Source: Nitratireductor aquimarinus (lineage in GTDB: Bacteria; Pseudomonadota; Alphaproteobacteria; Rhizobiales; Rhizobiaceae). From it: 64,000 bases of DNA. Shown here piece by piece: positions 30,850 to 40,501 of the stretch. The position numbers were made by a program, and so were the translations under genes. The stretch is from NCBI RefSeq assembly GCF_046773475.1, contig NZ_CP177239.1, positions 1,860,001 to 1,924,000 of the forward strand. The letters run 5' to 3'. Positions within the stretch are counted from its first letter, which is position 1, and the number at the start of each line of letters is the position of its first letter. The notes beneath the pieces are model-generated. The model made no database searches and was not told the origin of the DNA. It was given only the letters and a program-made list of their open reading frames with translations.

Positions 30850-32343
30850 GTGGAATTATATCTGAAGGTTCGAGTTGCTTGCGACGGCGGTATGAGCCAG
30901 CGCGAAGCGTCGAAGCATTTCGGCATATCGCGCGACACGGTTCGCAAGATGATGACGTATTCGGTTCCTCCCGGCTATCGACGGCGGGCTCCGGTTCGGC
31001 GTCCAAAGCTGGAAGCTTTCATCCCAATCATTGACGGATGGCTTGAGGCGGATCGGACGGTTCCGCGCAAGCAGCGTCATACGGCCAAGCGGGTGTTCGA
31101 CCGGCTCCGTGACGAACACGGGTTTGCTGGCGGGTACACGATTATCAAGGACTACATGCGTGATCGGGATCGGCGCGGCCAGGAGATGTTCGTGCCGCTG
31201 GCGCATCCTGCCGGGCATGGGCAGGCGGACTTCGGCGAGGCCGTGGTTGTCATCGGCGGCGTCGAGCAGAAGGCGCACTTCTTCGTGCTCGACCTGCCGC
31301 ACAGCGATGCGTGCTATGTTCGCGCCTATCCTGCAGCCGTAGCAGAGGCATGGGTGGACGGCCATGTCCATGCCTTCGCCTTCTTCGGCGCTGTGCCGCA
31401 GTCGATCGTCTACGACAACGACCGCTGCCTGGTGGCAAAGATACTGCCCGACGGCACACGCAAGCGCGCGACACTGTTCAGCGGCTTCCTGTCCCACTAC
31501 CTGGTCCGGGATCGTTATGGCCGCCCCGGCAAGGGCAATGACAAGGGCAGCGTCGAAGGTCTGGTCGGCTATGCCCGGCGCAACTTCATGGTGCCGATCC
31601 CGTGCTTTGCGACGTGGGAAGACTTCAATCTGTGGCTTGAGGATCGATGCCGCAAGCGTCAGGGCGACCGGCTGCGTGGCGAGAGCGAGACGATCGGCGA
31701 GCGTCTGCAGCGTGACCTTGCGGCCATGCGGCCGCTGCCGGCTTCACCCTTCGATGCCTGCGACCAGGCCGGTGGCCGGGTCTCCTCGCAGGCGCTGGTA
31801 CGTTACAGGACCAACGACTACTCCGTTCCGGTCGCATATGGCCATCAAGATGTGTGGATCCGGGGCTATGTCGACGAGGTGGTGATCGGCTGCGGCGGTG
31901 AGACGATCGCCCGTCATCCGCGCAGCTATGAACGCGAGGAGGTTGTCTTCGACCCACTGCATTACCTGCCGCTGATCGAGCAGAAGATCAATGCGCTTGA
32001 CCAGGCGGCCCCTCTGCAGGGCTGGGAACTGCCCGAGGCGTTCGCCACACTGCGTCGCCTGATGGAAGCGCGGATGGGCAAGCAGGGCCGGCGCGCCTAT
32101 GTGCAGGTGTTGCGCCTTCTGGAAAGCTTCGATCTGGCCGACCTGCATGCAGCTGTTAAACAGGCGCTACACCTGGGTGCCATCAGCTTCGACGCCGTGA
32201 AGCACCTCGTCCTGTGCCGGGCCGAACGCAGGCCGCCAAAACTGGACCTCGACATCTATCCCTATCTGCCCAGAGCCACTGTCGAGAAGACGTCAGCCAA
32301 GGCCTATATGCGGCTGCTGAACCGCGAGGAGGAACCGGCATGA
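30850..32343 (+). CDS. istA: IS21 transposase IstA, copy 1
   Basis: A 497-residue DDE transposase. The N-terminal helix-turn-helix is GGMSQREASKHFGISRDTVR. The catalytic core has HGQADFGEAVVVIGG (first Asp), QSIVYDND (second Asp) and GNDKGSVEGLVGYARR (Glu). The GTG at 30850 (MELYLKVRVA) is chosen because related IstA proteins start so and GGGAGGGACGAGGG lies upstream. The stop overlaps istB (ATGA). Confidence 0.92.
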   Translation: MELYLKVRVACDGGMSQREASKHFGISRDTVRKMMTYSVPPGYRRRAPVRRPKLEAFIPIIDGWLEADRTVPRKQRHTAKRVFDRLRDEHGFAGGYTIIKDYMRDRDRRGQEMFVPLAHPAGHGQADFGEAVVVIGGVEQKAHFFVLDLPHSDACYVRAYPAAVAEAWVDGHVHAFAFFGAVPQSIVYDNDRCLVAKILPDGTRKRATLFSGFLSHYLVRDRYGRPGKGNDKGSVEGLVGYARRNFMVPIPCFATWEDFNLWLEDRCRKRQGDRLRGESETIGERLQRDLAAMRPLPASPFDACDQAGGRVSSQALVRYRTNDYSVPVAYGHQDVWIRGYVDEVVIGCGGETIARHPRSYEREEVVFDPLHYLPLIEQKINALDQAAPLQGWELPEAFATLRRLMEARMGKQGRRAYVQVLRLLESFDLADLHAAVKQALHLGAISFDAVKHLVLCRAERRPPKLDLDIYPYLPRATVEKTSAKAYMRLLNREEEPA

Positions 32344-33110
32344 GCAGCGATGCTCCCGAACTCCTGCTCGTGCATCACCTCAAGGCGCTGAAGCTGCCGA
32401 CCTTCCTGCGCGAGCACCAGAAGCTTGCCCGACAATGTGCGGGCGAGGGTGTGGATCATGTCCGTTACCTTGCGCGGCTCGTCGAACTGGAACTAATCGA
32501 CCGGGAACGGCGGATGGTCGAGCGTCGCATCAAGGCTGCAAAGTTCCCGGCAGCGAAAAGCCTCGACAGCTTCGACTTCACCGCCATTCCGAAGCTCAAC
32601 AAGATGCAGGTATTGGAACTGGCGCGCTGCGAATGGGTCGACAGGCGCGAGAATGTCATCGCGCTCGGACCCAGCGGCACGGGCAAGACCCATGTCGCGA
32701 TCGGCCTCGGGCTGGCTGCCTGTCAGAAGGGATTGTCCGTTGGCTTCACCACGGCTGCCGCGCTCGTCAGCGAGATGATGGAGGCGCGTGATGAACGTCG
32801 TCTTCTGCGCCTCCAGAAGCAGGTCGCCGGCTACAAACTCCTGATCATCGACGAACTGGGCTTCGTTCCCCTGTCGAAAACCGGAGCCGAGTTGCTGTTC
32901 GAATTGATCTCACAGCGTTATGAGCGCGGCTCCACGCTGATCACCAGCAATCTGCCCTTCGATGAATGGACCGAGACGTTTGGGTCCGAGCGTCTCACCG
33001 GCGCGCTCCTCGACCGACTGACCCACCATGTCAGCATCCTCGAGATGAATGGCGACAGTTATCGCCTCGCGCAAAGCCGGGCCCGAAAAACCGCCAACCC
33101 TCATCAGTAA
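32340..33110 (+). CDS. istB: IS21 helper ATPase IstB, copy 1
   Basis: A 256-residue AAA+ protein with Walker A LGPSGTGKTHVA, Walker B LLIIDELGFVPLS and the helper-protein segment ELISQRYERGSTLITSNLPF. IstB selects the target and activates IstA. The ATG at 32340 overlaps the istA stop. Confidence 0.92.
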   Translation: MSSDAPELLLVHHLKALKLPTFLREHQKLARQCAGEGVDHVRYLARLVELELIDRERRMVERRIKAAKFPAAKSLDSFDFTAIPKLNKMQVLELARCEWVDRRENVIALGPSGTGKTHVAIGLGLAACQKGLSVGFTTAAALVSEMMEARDERRLLRLQKQVAGYKLLIIDELGFVPLSKTGAELLFELISQRYERGSTLITSNLPFDEWTETFGSERLTGALLDRLTHHVSILEMNGDSYRLAQSRARKTANPHQ

Positions 33111-33233
33111 GATCGCCGACGCTGCAAGCGGGAAACTCTGGTCGGGCTACGCCCTCCCGACGTTCCCCGCTTGCAGCGCAAAGTGGACTACTTTTGCGCC
33201 GCCCAATGGCCGACTTTTACTCCGCCGTTGACA

Positions 33234-33520
33234 TCATCGAACTTCTTGGCGAGTTCCTTATCCTTTTCCGCCATGGTCGCCTTGAATTCGGACCAGTCCT
33301 TGTTGAGGCCGTCGATAAGCGACTTCACGTCGCCGCTCGCATCTGCGCGCACAGCGAGAATGCCACGCACCTTCGCGCTGGCCGGAACCATTGCCCCCAT
33401 CGCGGCGGCGAACTCGTTCGGGCCGAGGGACATGAGCAATTCGGGAGTACCGGCGAGGGACACGCACGCGCCGACACCCAGCACCGCCAGGGCGGCGACT
33501 GCCAGAGAGAGGAATTTCAT
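33234..33520 (-). pseudogene. Phage major-capsid-like gene, 3' part removed by IS copy 1
   Basis: Ninety-five phage-derived codons remain. The N-terminus (MKFLSLAVAALAVLGVGA) is hydrophobic, followed by ASAKVRGILAVRA and a charged helix DVKSLIDGLNKDWSEFKATM like the delta region of HK97-type capsid proteins. At 33233 the frame enters the IS. Its place directly after the head protease fits the HK97 order portal-protease-capsid. AGGAAAATAG precedes the ATG. The capsid call is from position and helix pattern. Confidence 0.6.
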
Positions 33521-33534
33521 ATCTATTTTCCTGT

Positions 33535-34383
33535 TCAGCTATTGAGGGTTGAGCGAAGCTGCTGAAGCGCAGTCGCGAGATCGTCAGCGTCGTGCGTGAC
33601 GGTTGCGGCAGCGTCGTGCATGCCGCCTTTCACCTCGTTCAGAAGCGCACGGCGTTCCGAGCGAGGAATTCCGGACTTGGCAAGCTGGGCGTCGATCCGG
33701 CGCGTGGCGTTCACCGCCCTGCCCGCCGCCGCTTTGGTCTTGTCTTCGGCCACCTGATCGGCCGGCAGAAATGCATCAGCCAGACCTTCGGCAACAGCCT
33801 GCTCGCCGTTGAACCACGTTTCGTTGTCCATCCATTCTCCGGCCCTGGACTTTTTCACGCCGGCACGATCCGAATAGACAGTCGCCATGGCGTCGTCGAA
33901 CGGCTCCATGACCTTGGCCGCTTCCGCCAGATCATGGCGATTGCCGATGGCCACGACCCAGGCATTGTGGACCATGAAGAAACCGGCCTTGCCGATCTGG
34001 ATTTCGTCACCGGCCATCGCAATGACGGACGCCGCCGATGCGGCGAGCCCCAGAATGCGCACGGTAACCTTGTGCGGATGGGCGCGGAGGGCATTGTAGA
34101 TGGCCACGCCCTCGAAGAAGTCACCGCCGGGCGAATTGAGGTCCACGAAAACCTCCTGATCGCCAATTGCCCGGAGAGCAGCCGCAACACGCTTCGACGT
34201 AACGCCGCCGCCCGTCCAGAAATCCTCACCGATCACATCGAGGATGGAGATCGTGTTCTCAGGCGCCTGTTGCGCCGCCATGATACCGGCATTCCAGCGC
34301 TCGATTGCTTCGGGGTCGGGCTCAAACGCACACACCTTCGGCAAGCGCTCGGCCCTGATCTCAGGAAGGTTTTTCAGGCTCAT
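33535..34383 (-). CDS. ClpP-like phage head maturation protease
   Basis: A 282-residue serine protease with FVDLNSPGGDFFEGVAIYNA, then LGLAASAASVIAMAGDEI (catalytic Ser116) and GFFMVHNAWVVA (His139), the ClpP/S49-type signature of phage prohead proteases. It cleaves scaffold and capsid precursors during head assembly. The ATG at 34383 is chosen because AAAGGGG sits 7 bp upstream; it overlaps the portal gene end by 23 bp. Confidence 0.88.
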   Translation of the reverse strand: MSLKNLPEIRAERLPKVCAFEPDPEAIERWNAGIMAAQQAPENTISILDVIGEDFWTGGGVTSKRVAAALRAIGDQEVFVDLNSPGGDFFEGVAIYNALRAHPHKVTVRILGLAASAASVIAMAGDEIQIGKAGFFMVHNAWVVAIGNRHDLAEAAKVMEPFDDAMATVYSDRAGVKKSRAGEWMDNETWFNGEQAVAEGLADAFLPADQVAEDKTKAAAGRAVNATRRIDAQLAKSGIPRSERRALLNEVKGGMHDAAATVTHDADDLATALQQLRSTLNS

Positions 34384-35602
34384 TGCCATTCCCCTTTCGC
34401 TGCGCCAGAGGGTTCGGCGCGATTTCCTTTTCTGGAAGGTCCATCGTCTCGCGGACTTCCTCGTAATCCATCCATGGCTGATGACCGCCGGAGCCGAGCG
34501 CCTTGGTGAAGAATTCACCCTGGTCTTTCATGCTGCCCCGGATCAGAGCGCCGGCATTGAACTTCACGTCGAACTGCTCTTTCTCGGCATCCGTGAAGCA
34601 TGAGCGCTCGATTGCCTGCTCCCAGGCTGAGAACCATGGGTTGAGCGTGTAGCGAACGAAGATCTGCCCAAGCACATCGATCCCGCTGCCCCAGCTCGTG
34701 TCATCGACACCAAGGAACGGACGCGGCACACCGAAGACGCGGCCGATTTCTTCGATCTGCAGTTTCCGGCTCTCAAGCTGCTGGCTGTCTTTCGCAGTGC
34801 TGGTGAACTGGTGGGGCTCCATCCCCTCTTCGCCGATGATCCAACGACCGGCGTTTTCTGCACCGCTGTATTTCTCCTGCAGCGATGCCTTCAACCGCTC
34901 ATACGCTTCCGGGCTCAGTGCGTTGGGCATCGACAGCATGCCGCCAAGCAGCATGCCCTTTTTGAAGAAGTTCGATTGCGCTGACTCCAGCTGCCGGGCG
35001 AGTTCAATCGCCTGCGCGGCAACCTTGACCAGCGAAGTGCCCCGGATCCCATCCTCGGAGTCTGCATAGACATGCAGAACATCGCGGGGCTGAAGGATCT
35101 TCGTTTGTCCCGCCTTCGGGGTGTATCGGTACTCGACAGACCAATCATTGCGCTGTCGCGGTTCAATCATGCCCGGGTCGAGGGGAACGAGACGAATGAC
35201 GCGATTTCCGCTGCGCACGATCAATGCGTAAGCATCGCCATTGATCAGGGCACGACGTTGCATCAGCTCCCGGAAGTTGAACGCGGTCTGCCAGTTGTTG
35301 GGCTCCCTGTGCAGAAGCGGATATAGTGGATGATCCCTCGCCTTCTCTTTCGTGCCGGCGTTCAGCAGATTGAGCGGCAGCATGCCCATGGCATACGAGA
35401 TCAGCGAGACACACCGGAACACGGTCGGGTTTCGCATCGCGTCCTTGACCGTGACTCCCCCGACACCGGATGCGCCATTGCGCATGAACTCCTTGACCCC
35501 CGGTTCATCAAACCCGAAGAACTCGGCGACCTCAGCCATCGAGTAAACCCGAGGAGCTTCTGACTTCGGCTCCTCGCGGCGAAATATGCTCAACAGCTTC
35601 AT
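34361..35602 (-). CDS. HK97-type phage portal protein
   Basis: A 413-residue protein with typical portal segments: AMRNPTVFRCVSLISYAMGM, PLYPLLHREPNNWQTAFNFR, GDAYALIVRSGNRVIRLVPL, LHVYADSEDGIRGTSLVKVA and FGVPRPFLGVDD. The portal forms the dodecameric ring for DNA entry and tail attachment. It appears intact, unlike the genes on both sides of this block. Confidence 0.9.
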   Translation of the reverse strand: MKLLSIFRREEPKSEAPRVYSMAEVAEFFGFDEPGVKEFMRNGASGVGGVTVKDAMRNPTVFRCVSLISYAMGMLPLNLLNAGTKEKARDHPLYPLLHREPNNWQTAFNFRELMQRRALINGDAYALIVRSGNRVIRLVPLDPGMIEPRQRNDWSVEYRYTPKAGQTKILQPRDVLHVYADSEDGIRGTSLVKVAAQAIELARQLESAQSNFFKKGMLLGGMLSMPNALSPEAYERLKASLQEKYSGAENAGRWIIGEEGMEPHQFTSTAKDSQQLESRKLQIEEIGRVFGVPRPFLGVDDTSWGSGIDVLGQIFVRYTLNPWFSAWEQAIERSCFTDAEKEQFDVKFNAGALIRGSMKDQGEFFTKALGSGGHQPWMDYEEVRETMDLPEKEIAPNPLAQRKGNGNEPEKPS

Positions 35603-35605
35603 GGG

Positions 35606-35847
35606 CTAGACCACCAGTATCCCGCGTGTTTCGTAGACAGACGGCCCGCGCGCCTCCGGGTTCCGGCTCATCACCGTCACCGCGTCGAAGAGCGCCATCA
35701 CCGGGTCGATCTTGGCGTCACCAGCATTCTGCTTGGTCGCCCTGATCGCGGTCGCTGTCGGTTCGATTTTCAGATTACTGACGCACCAGGCCATGAGCTT
35801 GGAGGCGCAGTGCAGAAGCGTTCCGTTCGTCAGTTTTCGCTCGGCCG
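35606..35847 (-). pseudogene. Terminase large subunit, C-terminal remnant
   Basis: About 80 C-terminal codons remain (AERKLTNGTLLHCASKLMAW, then CVSNLKIEPTATAIRATKQN and KIDPVMALFDAVTVM). This matches the C-terminal nuclease end of large terminases, including the DPVMALFDA helix. The 5' part was replaced by IS copy 2 at 35848. It lies 3 bp before the portal gene, as expected. Without it the phage could not package DNA. Confidence 0.75.
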
Positions 35848-35969
35848 TGAGAACGGCGGTGGAAAACTAGACCACGGTAGCGGCTGGATTGTCCTGCTGC
35901 GGGCGGCTGAAAAGTCGTCCACTTTTTCCCTTTTCTGCTTGGCGCAGGGAGGGACGAGGGATCTACACC

Positions 35970-37463
35970 GTGGAATTATATCTGAAGGTTCGAGTTGCTT
36001 GCGACGGCGGTATGAGCCAGCGCGAAGCGTCGAAGCATTTCGGCATATCGCGCGACACGGTTCGCAAGATGATGACGTATTCGGTTCCTCCCGGCTATCG
36101 ACGGCGGGCTCCGGTTCGGCGTCCAAAGCTGGAAGCTTTCATCCCAATCATTGACGGATGGCTTGAGGCGGATCGGACGGTTCCGCGCAAGCAGCGTCAT
36201 ACGGCCAAGCGGGTGTTCGACCGGCTCCGTGACGAACACGGGTTTGCTGGCGGGTACACGATTATCAAGGACTACATGCGTGATCGGGATCGGCGCGGCC
36301 AGGAGATGTTCGTGCCGCTGGCGCATCCTGCCGGGCATGGGCAGGCGGACTTCGGCGAGGCCGTGGTTGTCATCGGCGGCGTCGAGCAGAAGGCGCACTT
36401 CTTCGTGCTCGACCTGCCGCACAGCGATGCGTGCTATGTTCGCGCCTATCCTGCAGCCGTAGCAGAGGCATGGGTGGACGGCCATGTCCATGCCTTCGCC
36501 TTCTTCGGCGCTGTGCCGCAGTCGATCGTCTACGACAACGACCGCTGCCTGGTGGCAAAGATACTGCCCGACGGCACACGCAAGCGCGCGACACTGTTCA
36601 GCGGCTTCCTGTCCCACTACCTGGTCCGGGATCGTTATGGCCGCCCCGGCAAGGGCAATGACAAGGGCAGCGTCGAAGGTCTGGTCGGCTATGCCCGGCG
36701 CAACTTCATGGTGCCGATCCCGTGCTTTGCGACGTGGGAAGACTTCAATCTGTGGCTTGAGGATCGATGCCGCAAGCGTCAGGGCGACCGGCTGCGTGGC
36801 GAGAGCGAGACGATCGGCGAGCGTCTGCAGCGTGACCTTGCGGCCATGCGGCCGCTGCCGGCTTCACCCTTCGATGCCTGCGACCAGGCCGGTGGCCGGG
36901 TCTCCTCGCAGGCGCTGGTACGTTACAGGACCAACGACTACTCCGTTCCGGTCGCATATGGCCATCAAGATGTGTGGATCCGGGGCTATGTCGACGAGGT
37001 GGTGATCGGCTGCGGCGGTGAGACGATCGCCCGTCATCCGCGCAGCTATGAACGCGAGGAGGTTGTCTTCGACCCACTGCATTACCTGCCGCTGATCGAG
37101 CAGAAGATCAATGCGCTTGACCAGGCGGCCCCTCTGCAGGGCTGGGAACTGCCCGAGGCGTTCGCCACACTGCGTCGCCTGATGGAAGCGCGGATGGGCA
37201 AGCAGGGCCGGCGCGCCTATGTGCAGGTGTTGCGCCTTCTGGAAAGCTTCGATCTGGCCGACCTGCATGCAGCTGTTAAACAGGCGCTACACCTGGGTGC
37301 CATCAGCTTCGACGCCGTGAAGCACCTCGTCCTGTGCCGGGCCGAACGCAGGCCGCCAAAACTGGACCTCGACATCTATCCCTATCTGCCCAGAGCCACT
37401 GTCGAGAAGACGTCAGCCAAGGCCTATATGCGGCTGCTGAACCGCGAGGAGGAACCGGCATGA
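35970..37463 (+). CDS. istA: IS21 transposase IstA, copy 2
   Basis: The protein is identical to the copy at 30850-32343, with the helix-turn-helix near residues 14-34, the DDE core in the middle and the same GTG start. The identity shows that the two copies duplicated recently or are kept alike by recombination. Confidence 0.92.
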   Translation: MELYLKVRVACDGGMSQREASKHFGISRDTVRKMMTYSVPPGYRRRAPVRRPKLEAFIPIIDGWLEADRTVPRKQRHTAKRVFDRLRDEHGFAGGYTIIKDYMRDRDRRGQEMFVPLAHPAGHGQADFGEAVVVIGGVEQKAHFFVLDLPHSDACYVRAYPAAVAEAWVDGHVHAFAFFGAVPQSIVYDNDRCLVAKILPDGTRKRATLFSGFLSHYLVRDRYGRPGKGNDKGSVEGLVGYARRNFMVPIPCFATWEDFNLWLEDRCRKRQGDRLRGESETIGERLQRDLAAMRPLPASPFDACDQAGGRVSSQALVRYRTNDYSVPVAYGHQDVWIRGYVDEVVIGCGGETIARHPRSYEREEVVFDPLHYLPLIEQKINALDQAAPLQGWELPEAFATLRRLMEARMGKQGRRAYVQVLRLLESFDLADLHAAVKQALHLGAISFDAVKHLVLCRAERRPPKLDLDIYPYLPRATVEKTSAKAYMRLLNREEEPA

Positions 37464-38230
37464 GCAGCGATGCTCCCGAACTCCTGCTCGTGCATCACCT
37501 CAAGGCGCTGAAGCTGCCGACCTTCCTGCGCGAGCACCAGAAGCTTGCCCGACAATGTGCGGGCGAGGGTGTGGATCATGTCCGTTACCTTGCGCGGCTC
37601 GTCGAACTGGAACTAATCGACCGGGAACGGCGGATGGTCGAGCGTCGCATCAAGGCTGCAAAGTTCCCGGCAGCGAAAAGCCTCGACAGCTTCGACTTCA
37701 CCGCCATTCCGAAGCTCAACAAGATGCAGGTATTGGAACTGGCGCGCTGCGAATGGGTCGACAGGCGCGAGAATGTCATCGCGCTCGGACCCAGCGGCAC
37801 GGGCAAGACCCATGTCGCGATCGGCCTCGGGCTGGCTGCCTGTCAGAAGGGATTGTCCGTTGGCTTCACCACGGCTGCCGCGCTCGTCAGCGAGATGATG
37901 GAGGCGCGTGATGAACGTCGTCTTCTGCGCCTCCAGAAGCAGGTCGCCGGCTACAAACTCCTGATCATCGACGAACTGGGCTTCGTTCCCCTGTCGAAAA
38001 CCGGAGCCGAGTTGCTGTTCGAATTGATCTCACAGCGTTATGAGCGCGGCTCCACGCTGATCACCAGCAATCTGCCCTTCGATGAATGGACCGAGACGTT
38101 TGGGTCCGAGCGTCTCACCGGCGCGCTCCTCGACCGACTGACCCACCATGTCAGCATCCTCGAGATGAATGGCGACAGTTATCGCCTCGCGCAAAGCCGG
38201 GCCCGAAAAACCGCCAACCCTCATCAGTAA
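37460..38230 (+). CDS. istB: IS21 helper ATPase IstB, copy 2
   Basis: Identical to the copy at 32340-33110, with Walker A SGTGKTHVA and Walker B LLIIDELGF; coupled to istA by ATGA overlap. Confidence 0.92.
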   Translation: MSSDAPELLLVHHLKALKLPTFLREHQKLARQCAGEGVDHVRYLARLVELELIDRERRMVERRIKAAKFPAAKSLDSFDFTAIPKLNKMQVLELARCEWVDRRENVIALGPSGTGKTHVAIGLGLAACQKGLSVGFTTAAALVSEMMEARDERRLLRLQKQVAGYKLLIIDELGFVPLSKTGAELLFELISQRYERGSTLITSNLPFDEWTETFGSERLTGALLDRLTHHVSILEMNGDSYRLAQSRARKTANPHQ

Positions 38231-38353
38231 GATCGCCGACGCTGCAAGCGGGAAACTCTGGTCGGGCTACGCCCTCCCGACGTTCCCCGCTTGCAGCGCA
38301 AAGTGGACTACTTTTGCGCCGCCCAATGGCCGACTTTTACTCCGCCGTTGACA

Positions 38354-39048
38354 GCGCTTTTCTCGCGCCCCGTCTCTTCGGAGCGAACCGAATACCGCCA
38401 TGCAGGATCCGCGTAGATCACCGGATACAGCCGCGAGACCTTCTCCGGCGCGGTGCTGGCCCCACGCTCGGCAATCATTTCCATATGCGCAAGGCGCACT
38501 GAATGGCGGGTCTTCTGCTCTTCGGCCCGCAGCAATTTTGCCACCTTGGCCAGCTCGCGCCGGTTTTCTGGCTCCGGCATGAACGCCGTCTTGATCGTCC
38601 GCCGCGCAGGCCTGTTTTTGCCGTCGCGCCCCTCGACCTCTTCGAACTGGGGAATTTCCCCGGCCTTCTCCAGCCTGCCGCGCACCTTGCCAACCGTCTT
38701 ATGGTCGACGCCCAGCATCGCTGCCACGGCCCGCGATGAAATCGACGGCGTGTCGCGCAGCTGCCCCTCGATCAGATCGCGTTTCTGCGCGCTGGTAAGG
38801 TGCCGCCGCGAAACATTCAGCTCGCGCGCCAGAGACCGTTTTTCGGGCTCATCAAGGCCCCGCCGCACAAAGCGCGGCCAGTCGGCCAGGCCCAGCTTCT
38901 CGCAGACCTGCACACGGTGGTGGCCGTCGAGAATGTTGCCCTCTTCGTCATACTCGACGGGCACAAGCACACCATGCTCGATGATCGAGGCTTCGAGCGC
39001 CGCAAAATCTTCGTCGGAGAGCGGAGGCAGGAGCTGATACTTCATCAC
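38354..39048 (-). pseudogene. ParB-N/MT-A70 methyltransferase-like gene, truncated by IS copy 2
   Basis: The first 231 residues survive. Residues 1-90 are a ParB/Spo0J-type nuclease-like domain (PVEYDEEGNILDGHHRVQVC, with the GHHR motif), and residues 95-130 hold a helix-turn-helix (SRAVAAMLGVDHKTVGKVRG). Then YPVIYADPAWRYSV is the start of an MT-A70 adenine methyltransferase domain, with DPAW in place of the catalytic DPPW. The rest is lost in the IS. The start (MMKYQLLPP) overlaps the GapR gene end. The intact protein would have methylated DNA adenines. Confidence 0.75.
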
Positions 39049-39368
39049 TCCATCCCCAGTGCGGCCTTGTAGAGATCGATTACCGCCTCGGCTTCCTGTC
39101 GCTCTGCCGGATCCTGTTTCCGCATCTTCACGATGCTGCGCAGAGCCTTGGTGTCGAAGCCCATGGCCTTGGCCTCGGCGAAGATCTCTTTCTTGTCGTC
39201 GCTCAGCGCGTCGATATCTTCCTGCACGCGCTCGATCCGCTCGACAAACGCACGCAGCTGGCCAGCGGCAACGGTCTGCGGGCCGCTGGCCTCATCGGAT
39301 TCAGCGACCATCTTTGCGCCGGGCCGTTCACGCGCCGGCCCGCGCGGGCTCCACGGATCATGCTCCAT
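39045..39368 (-). CDS. Phage GapR-like nucleoid protein (DUF2312)
   Basis: A 107-residue protein whose residues 36-107 match GapR: QLRAFVERIERVQEDIDALS, DDKKEIFAEAKAMGFDTKAL, RSIVKMRKQDPAERQEAEAV, IDLYKAALGM. GapR binds overtwisted AT-rich DNA ahead of replication forks in alphaproteobacteria. The ATG at 39368 overlaps the clamp stop (TGATG) and has AGAGGG upstream. It probably aids phage replication or displaces host GapR. Confidence 0.85.
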   Translation of the reverse strand: MEHDPWSPRGPARERPGAKMVAESDEASGPQTVAAGQLRAFVERIERVQEDIDALSDDKKEIFAEAKAMGFDTKALRSIVKMRKQDPAERQEAEAVIDLYKAALGME

Positions 39369-40501
39369 CAGGCTGCCCTCTGTTCGCGAGGCCAGGAGCG
39401 CAACGTGTCTAAGGCGCGCTCCTTGATCCCTGCTCGCATGGGCATCAGCACGGCGAAGCGCGGCCCGACACCTGTCACGCGTATGGGCGAGTGTTCGTGG
39501 GCAACATGAAACGTAAGCGTTTCCTCGCCATCGAACGCACGCACGATGTCACGCAGATAGCGTGGATTGAACTCGACAAAGGCCTCACCCGAGACGCCGG
39601 AGGTCACGGCCGCGTCGACATATTCGCGGCCCACAATCTCGTTTGGCGATCCGACGCCACAAAGCGCAAGCCGGTTCGCATCAAAAGCCAGCGATACAGC
39701 ACGGGCACCGCCATACGAGATCACCGATTGAAGCCGGGTCAGAACACGCTGGAAGGCTTTCCGCTCCACTGTGATCTTCTGCGTCGTTTGCTCCATCGGA
39801 GGCACGACACGCGGCCAGTCAGGAAAAGCCCCGTCGATCAACCGGCTTTGCAGGCGCAGGCCGGGCAACGAAAACTCGGCGGCCGTCGCGCCATCGTTCA
39901 GGAGCATAGCGCTCAATCCGGGAAGGCTCGCGAGCAATCCTACCGTGCTGCGCCCGATGATCGGCCGGCCATGGTCGGCCCCGTCATCGCCAACCTGATA
40001 CGCGGCGAGCCGATGCCCATCCGTGGCGACCATCTTGCCGCCATCGATGCAGACACCGTTCAGGTAGTATCTGGTTTCCTCGGTGCAGATGAACGGCGAG
40101 CAAAAGTGAAGGCCCCGCAGGAATGCCTTGGACTGAATGTTGACAGGCCGATCACACGATGCGTCGAGCAGCACCTCTTCATATTCGACGGTCGGCAGGT
40201 CATACCGACCGCCGGAAAACGAAAGACTCGCACCCTGTGCACCGGCATCGAGGCGGATCGTGTCGTCATCCGAGATATGCCGAACGAGCGCCGCAAGCGG
40301 ACGAAAATCAACCGCCGCCTTGCCCTCGGCCCGGACACAGGACAGGTCGAGTTCTGCATAGTCCACCAGATTCGAGGCTCGCAGGGTCGCGCCGTCAAAG
40401 CGCACGGTCTCCAGCAAAGGCACGGTTGCCCGTTTCGGAACCACACGCGCCATCAGGTCCATCGCGCCTTTGAGCGCACGGGCAGTCGTCTCAAGTCTCA
40501 T
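39368..40501 (-). CDS. dnaN: Phage-encoded DNA polymerase III beta sliding clamp
   Basis: A 377-residue protein of clamp length. The N-terminal domain begins MRLETTARALKGAMDLMARV, the middle carries TRYYLNGVCIDGGKMVATDG followed by HRLA, the best clamp signature, and the end keeps the domain III pattern FRFAVLMPMR-like (PRFAVLMPMRAG). It tethers DNA polymerase to DNA. The ATG at 40501 is preferred because GGAGAAAG precedes it and clamp homology starts there. It lies within a tightly overlapping phage operon. Confidence 0.85.
   Translation of the reverse strand: MRLETTARALKGAMDLMARVVPKRATVPLLETVRFDGATLRASNLVDYAELDLSCVRAEGKAAVDFRPLAALVRHISDDDTIRLDAGAQGASLSFSGGRYDLPTVEYEEVLLDASCDRPVNIQSKAFLRGLHFCSPFICTEETRYYLNGVCIDGGKMVATDGHRLAAYQVGDDGADHGRPIIGRSTVGLLASLPGLSAMLLNDGATAAEFSLPGLRLQSRLIDGAFPDWPRVVPPMEQTTQKITVERKAFQRVLTRLQSVISYGGARAVSLAFDANRLALCGVGSPNEIVGREYVDAAVTSGVSGEAFVEFNPRYLRDIVRAFDGEETLTFHVAHEHSPIRVTGVGPRFAVLMPMRAGIKERALDTLRSWPREQRAA

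Larger units (their letters stand above)
30728..33233 (+). mobile_element. IS21-family insertion sequence, copy 1 (2506 bp)
   Basis: It contains istA and istB and ends 5'-TG...CA-3'. Left end TGAGAACGGCGGTGGAAAAC and the complement of the right end TGTCAACGGCGGAGTAAAAG match at most positions. Internal motifs near the ends (AAGTCGTCCACTTTT, AAGTGGACTACTTTT) resemble IS21 multiple end repeats. The ends were placed by comparison with copy 2, which has the same length and the same sequence as far as I compared. The flanks AGT and TCATC show no target duplication. The right end lies inside a capsid gene. Confidence 0.9.
35848..38353 (+). mobile_element. IS21-family insertion sequence, copy 2 (2506 bp)
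   Basis: As far as I compared, the same sequence as copy 1 over its full length, with the same ends. Flanks GGCCG and GCGCT show no target duplication. It interrupts the terminase gene on one side and the ParB/MT-A70 gene on the other, so sequence between those two phage genes was lost. Confidence 0.9.

Noticed and set aside
33188..33233. C-terminal 15 codons of the capsid-like frame
   Set aside because: They are IS21 terminal sequence; the same residues end the truncated methyltransferase frame at 38308-38353.
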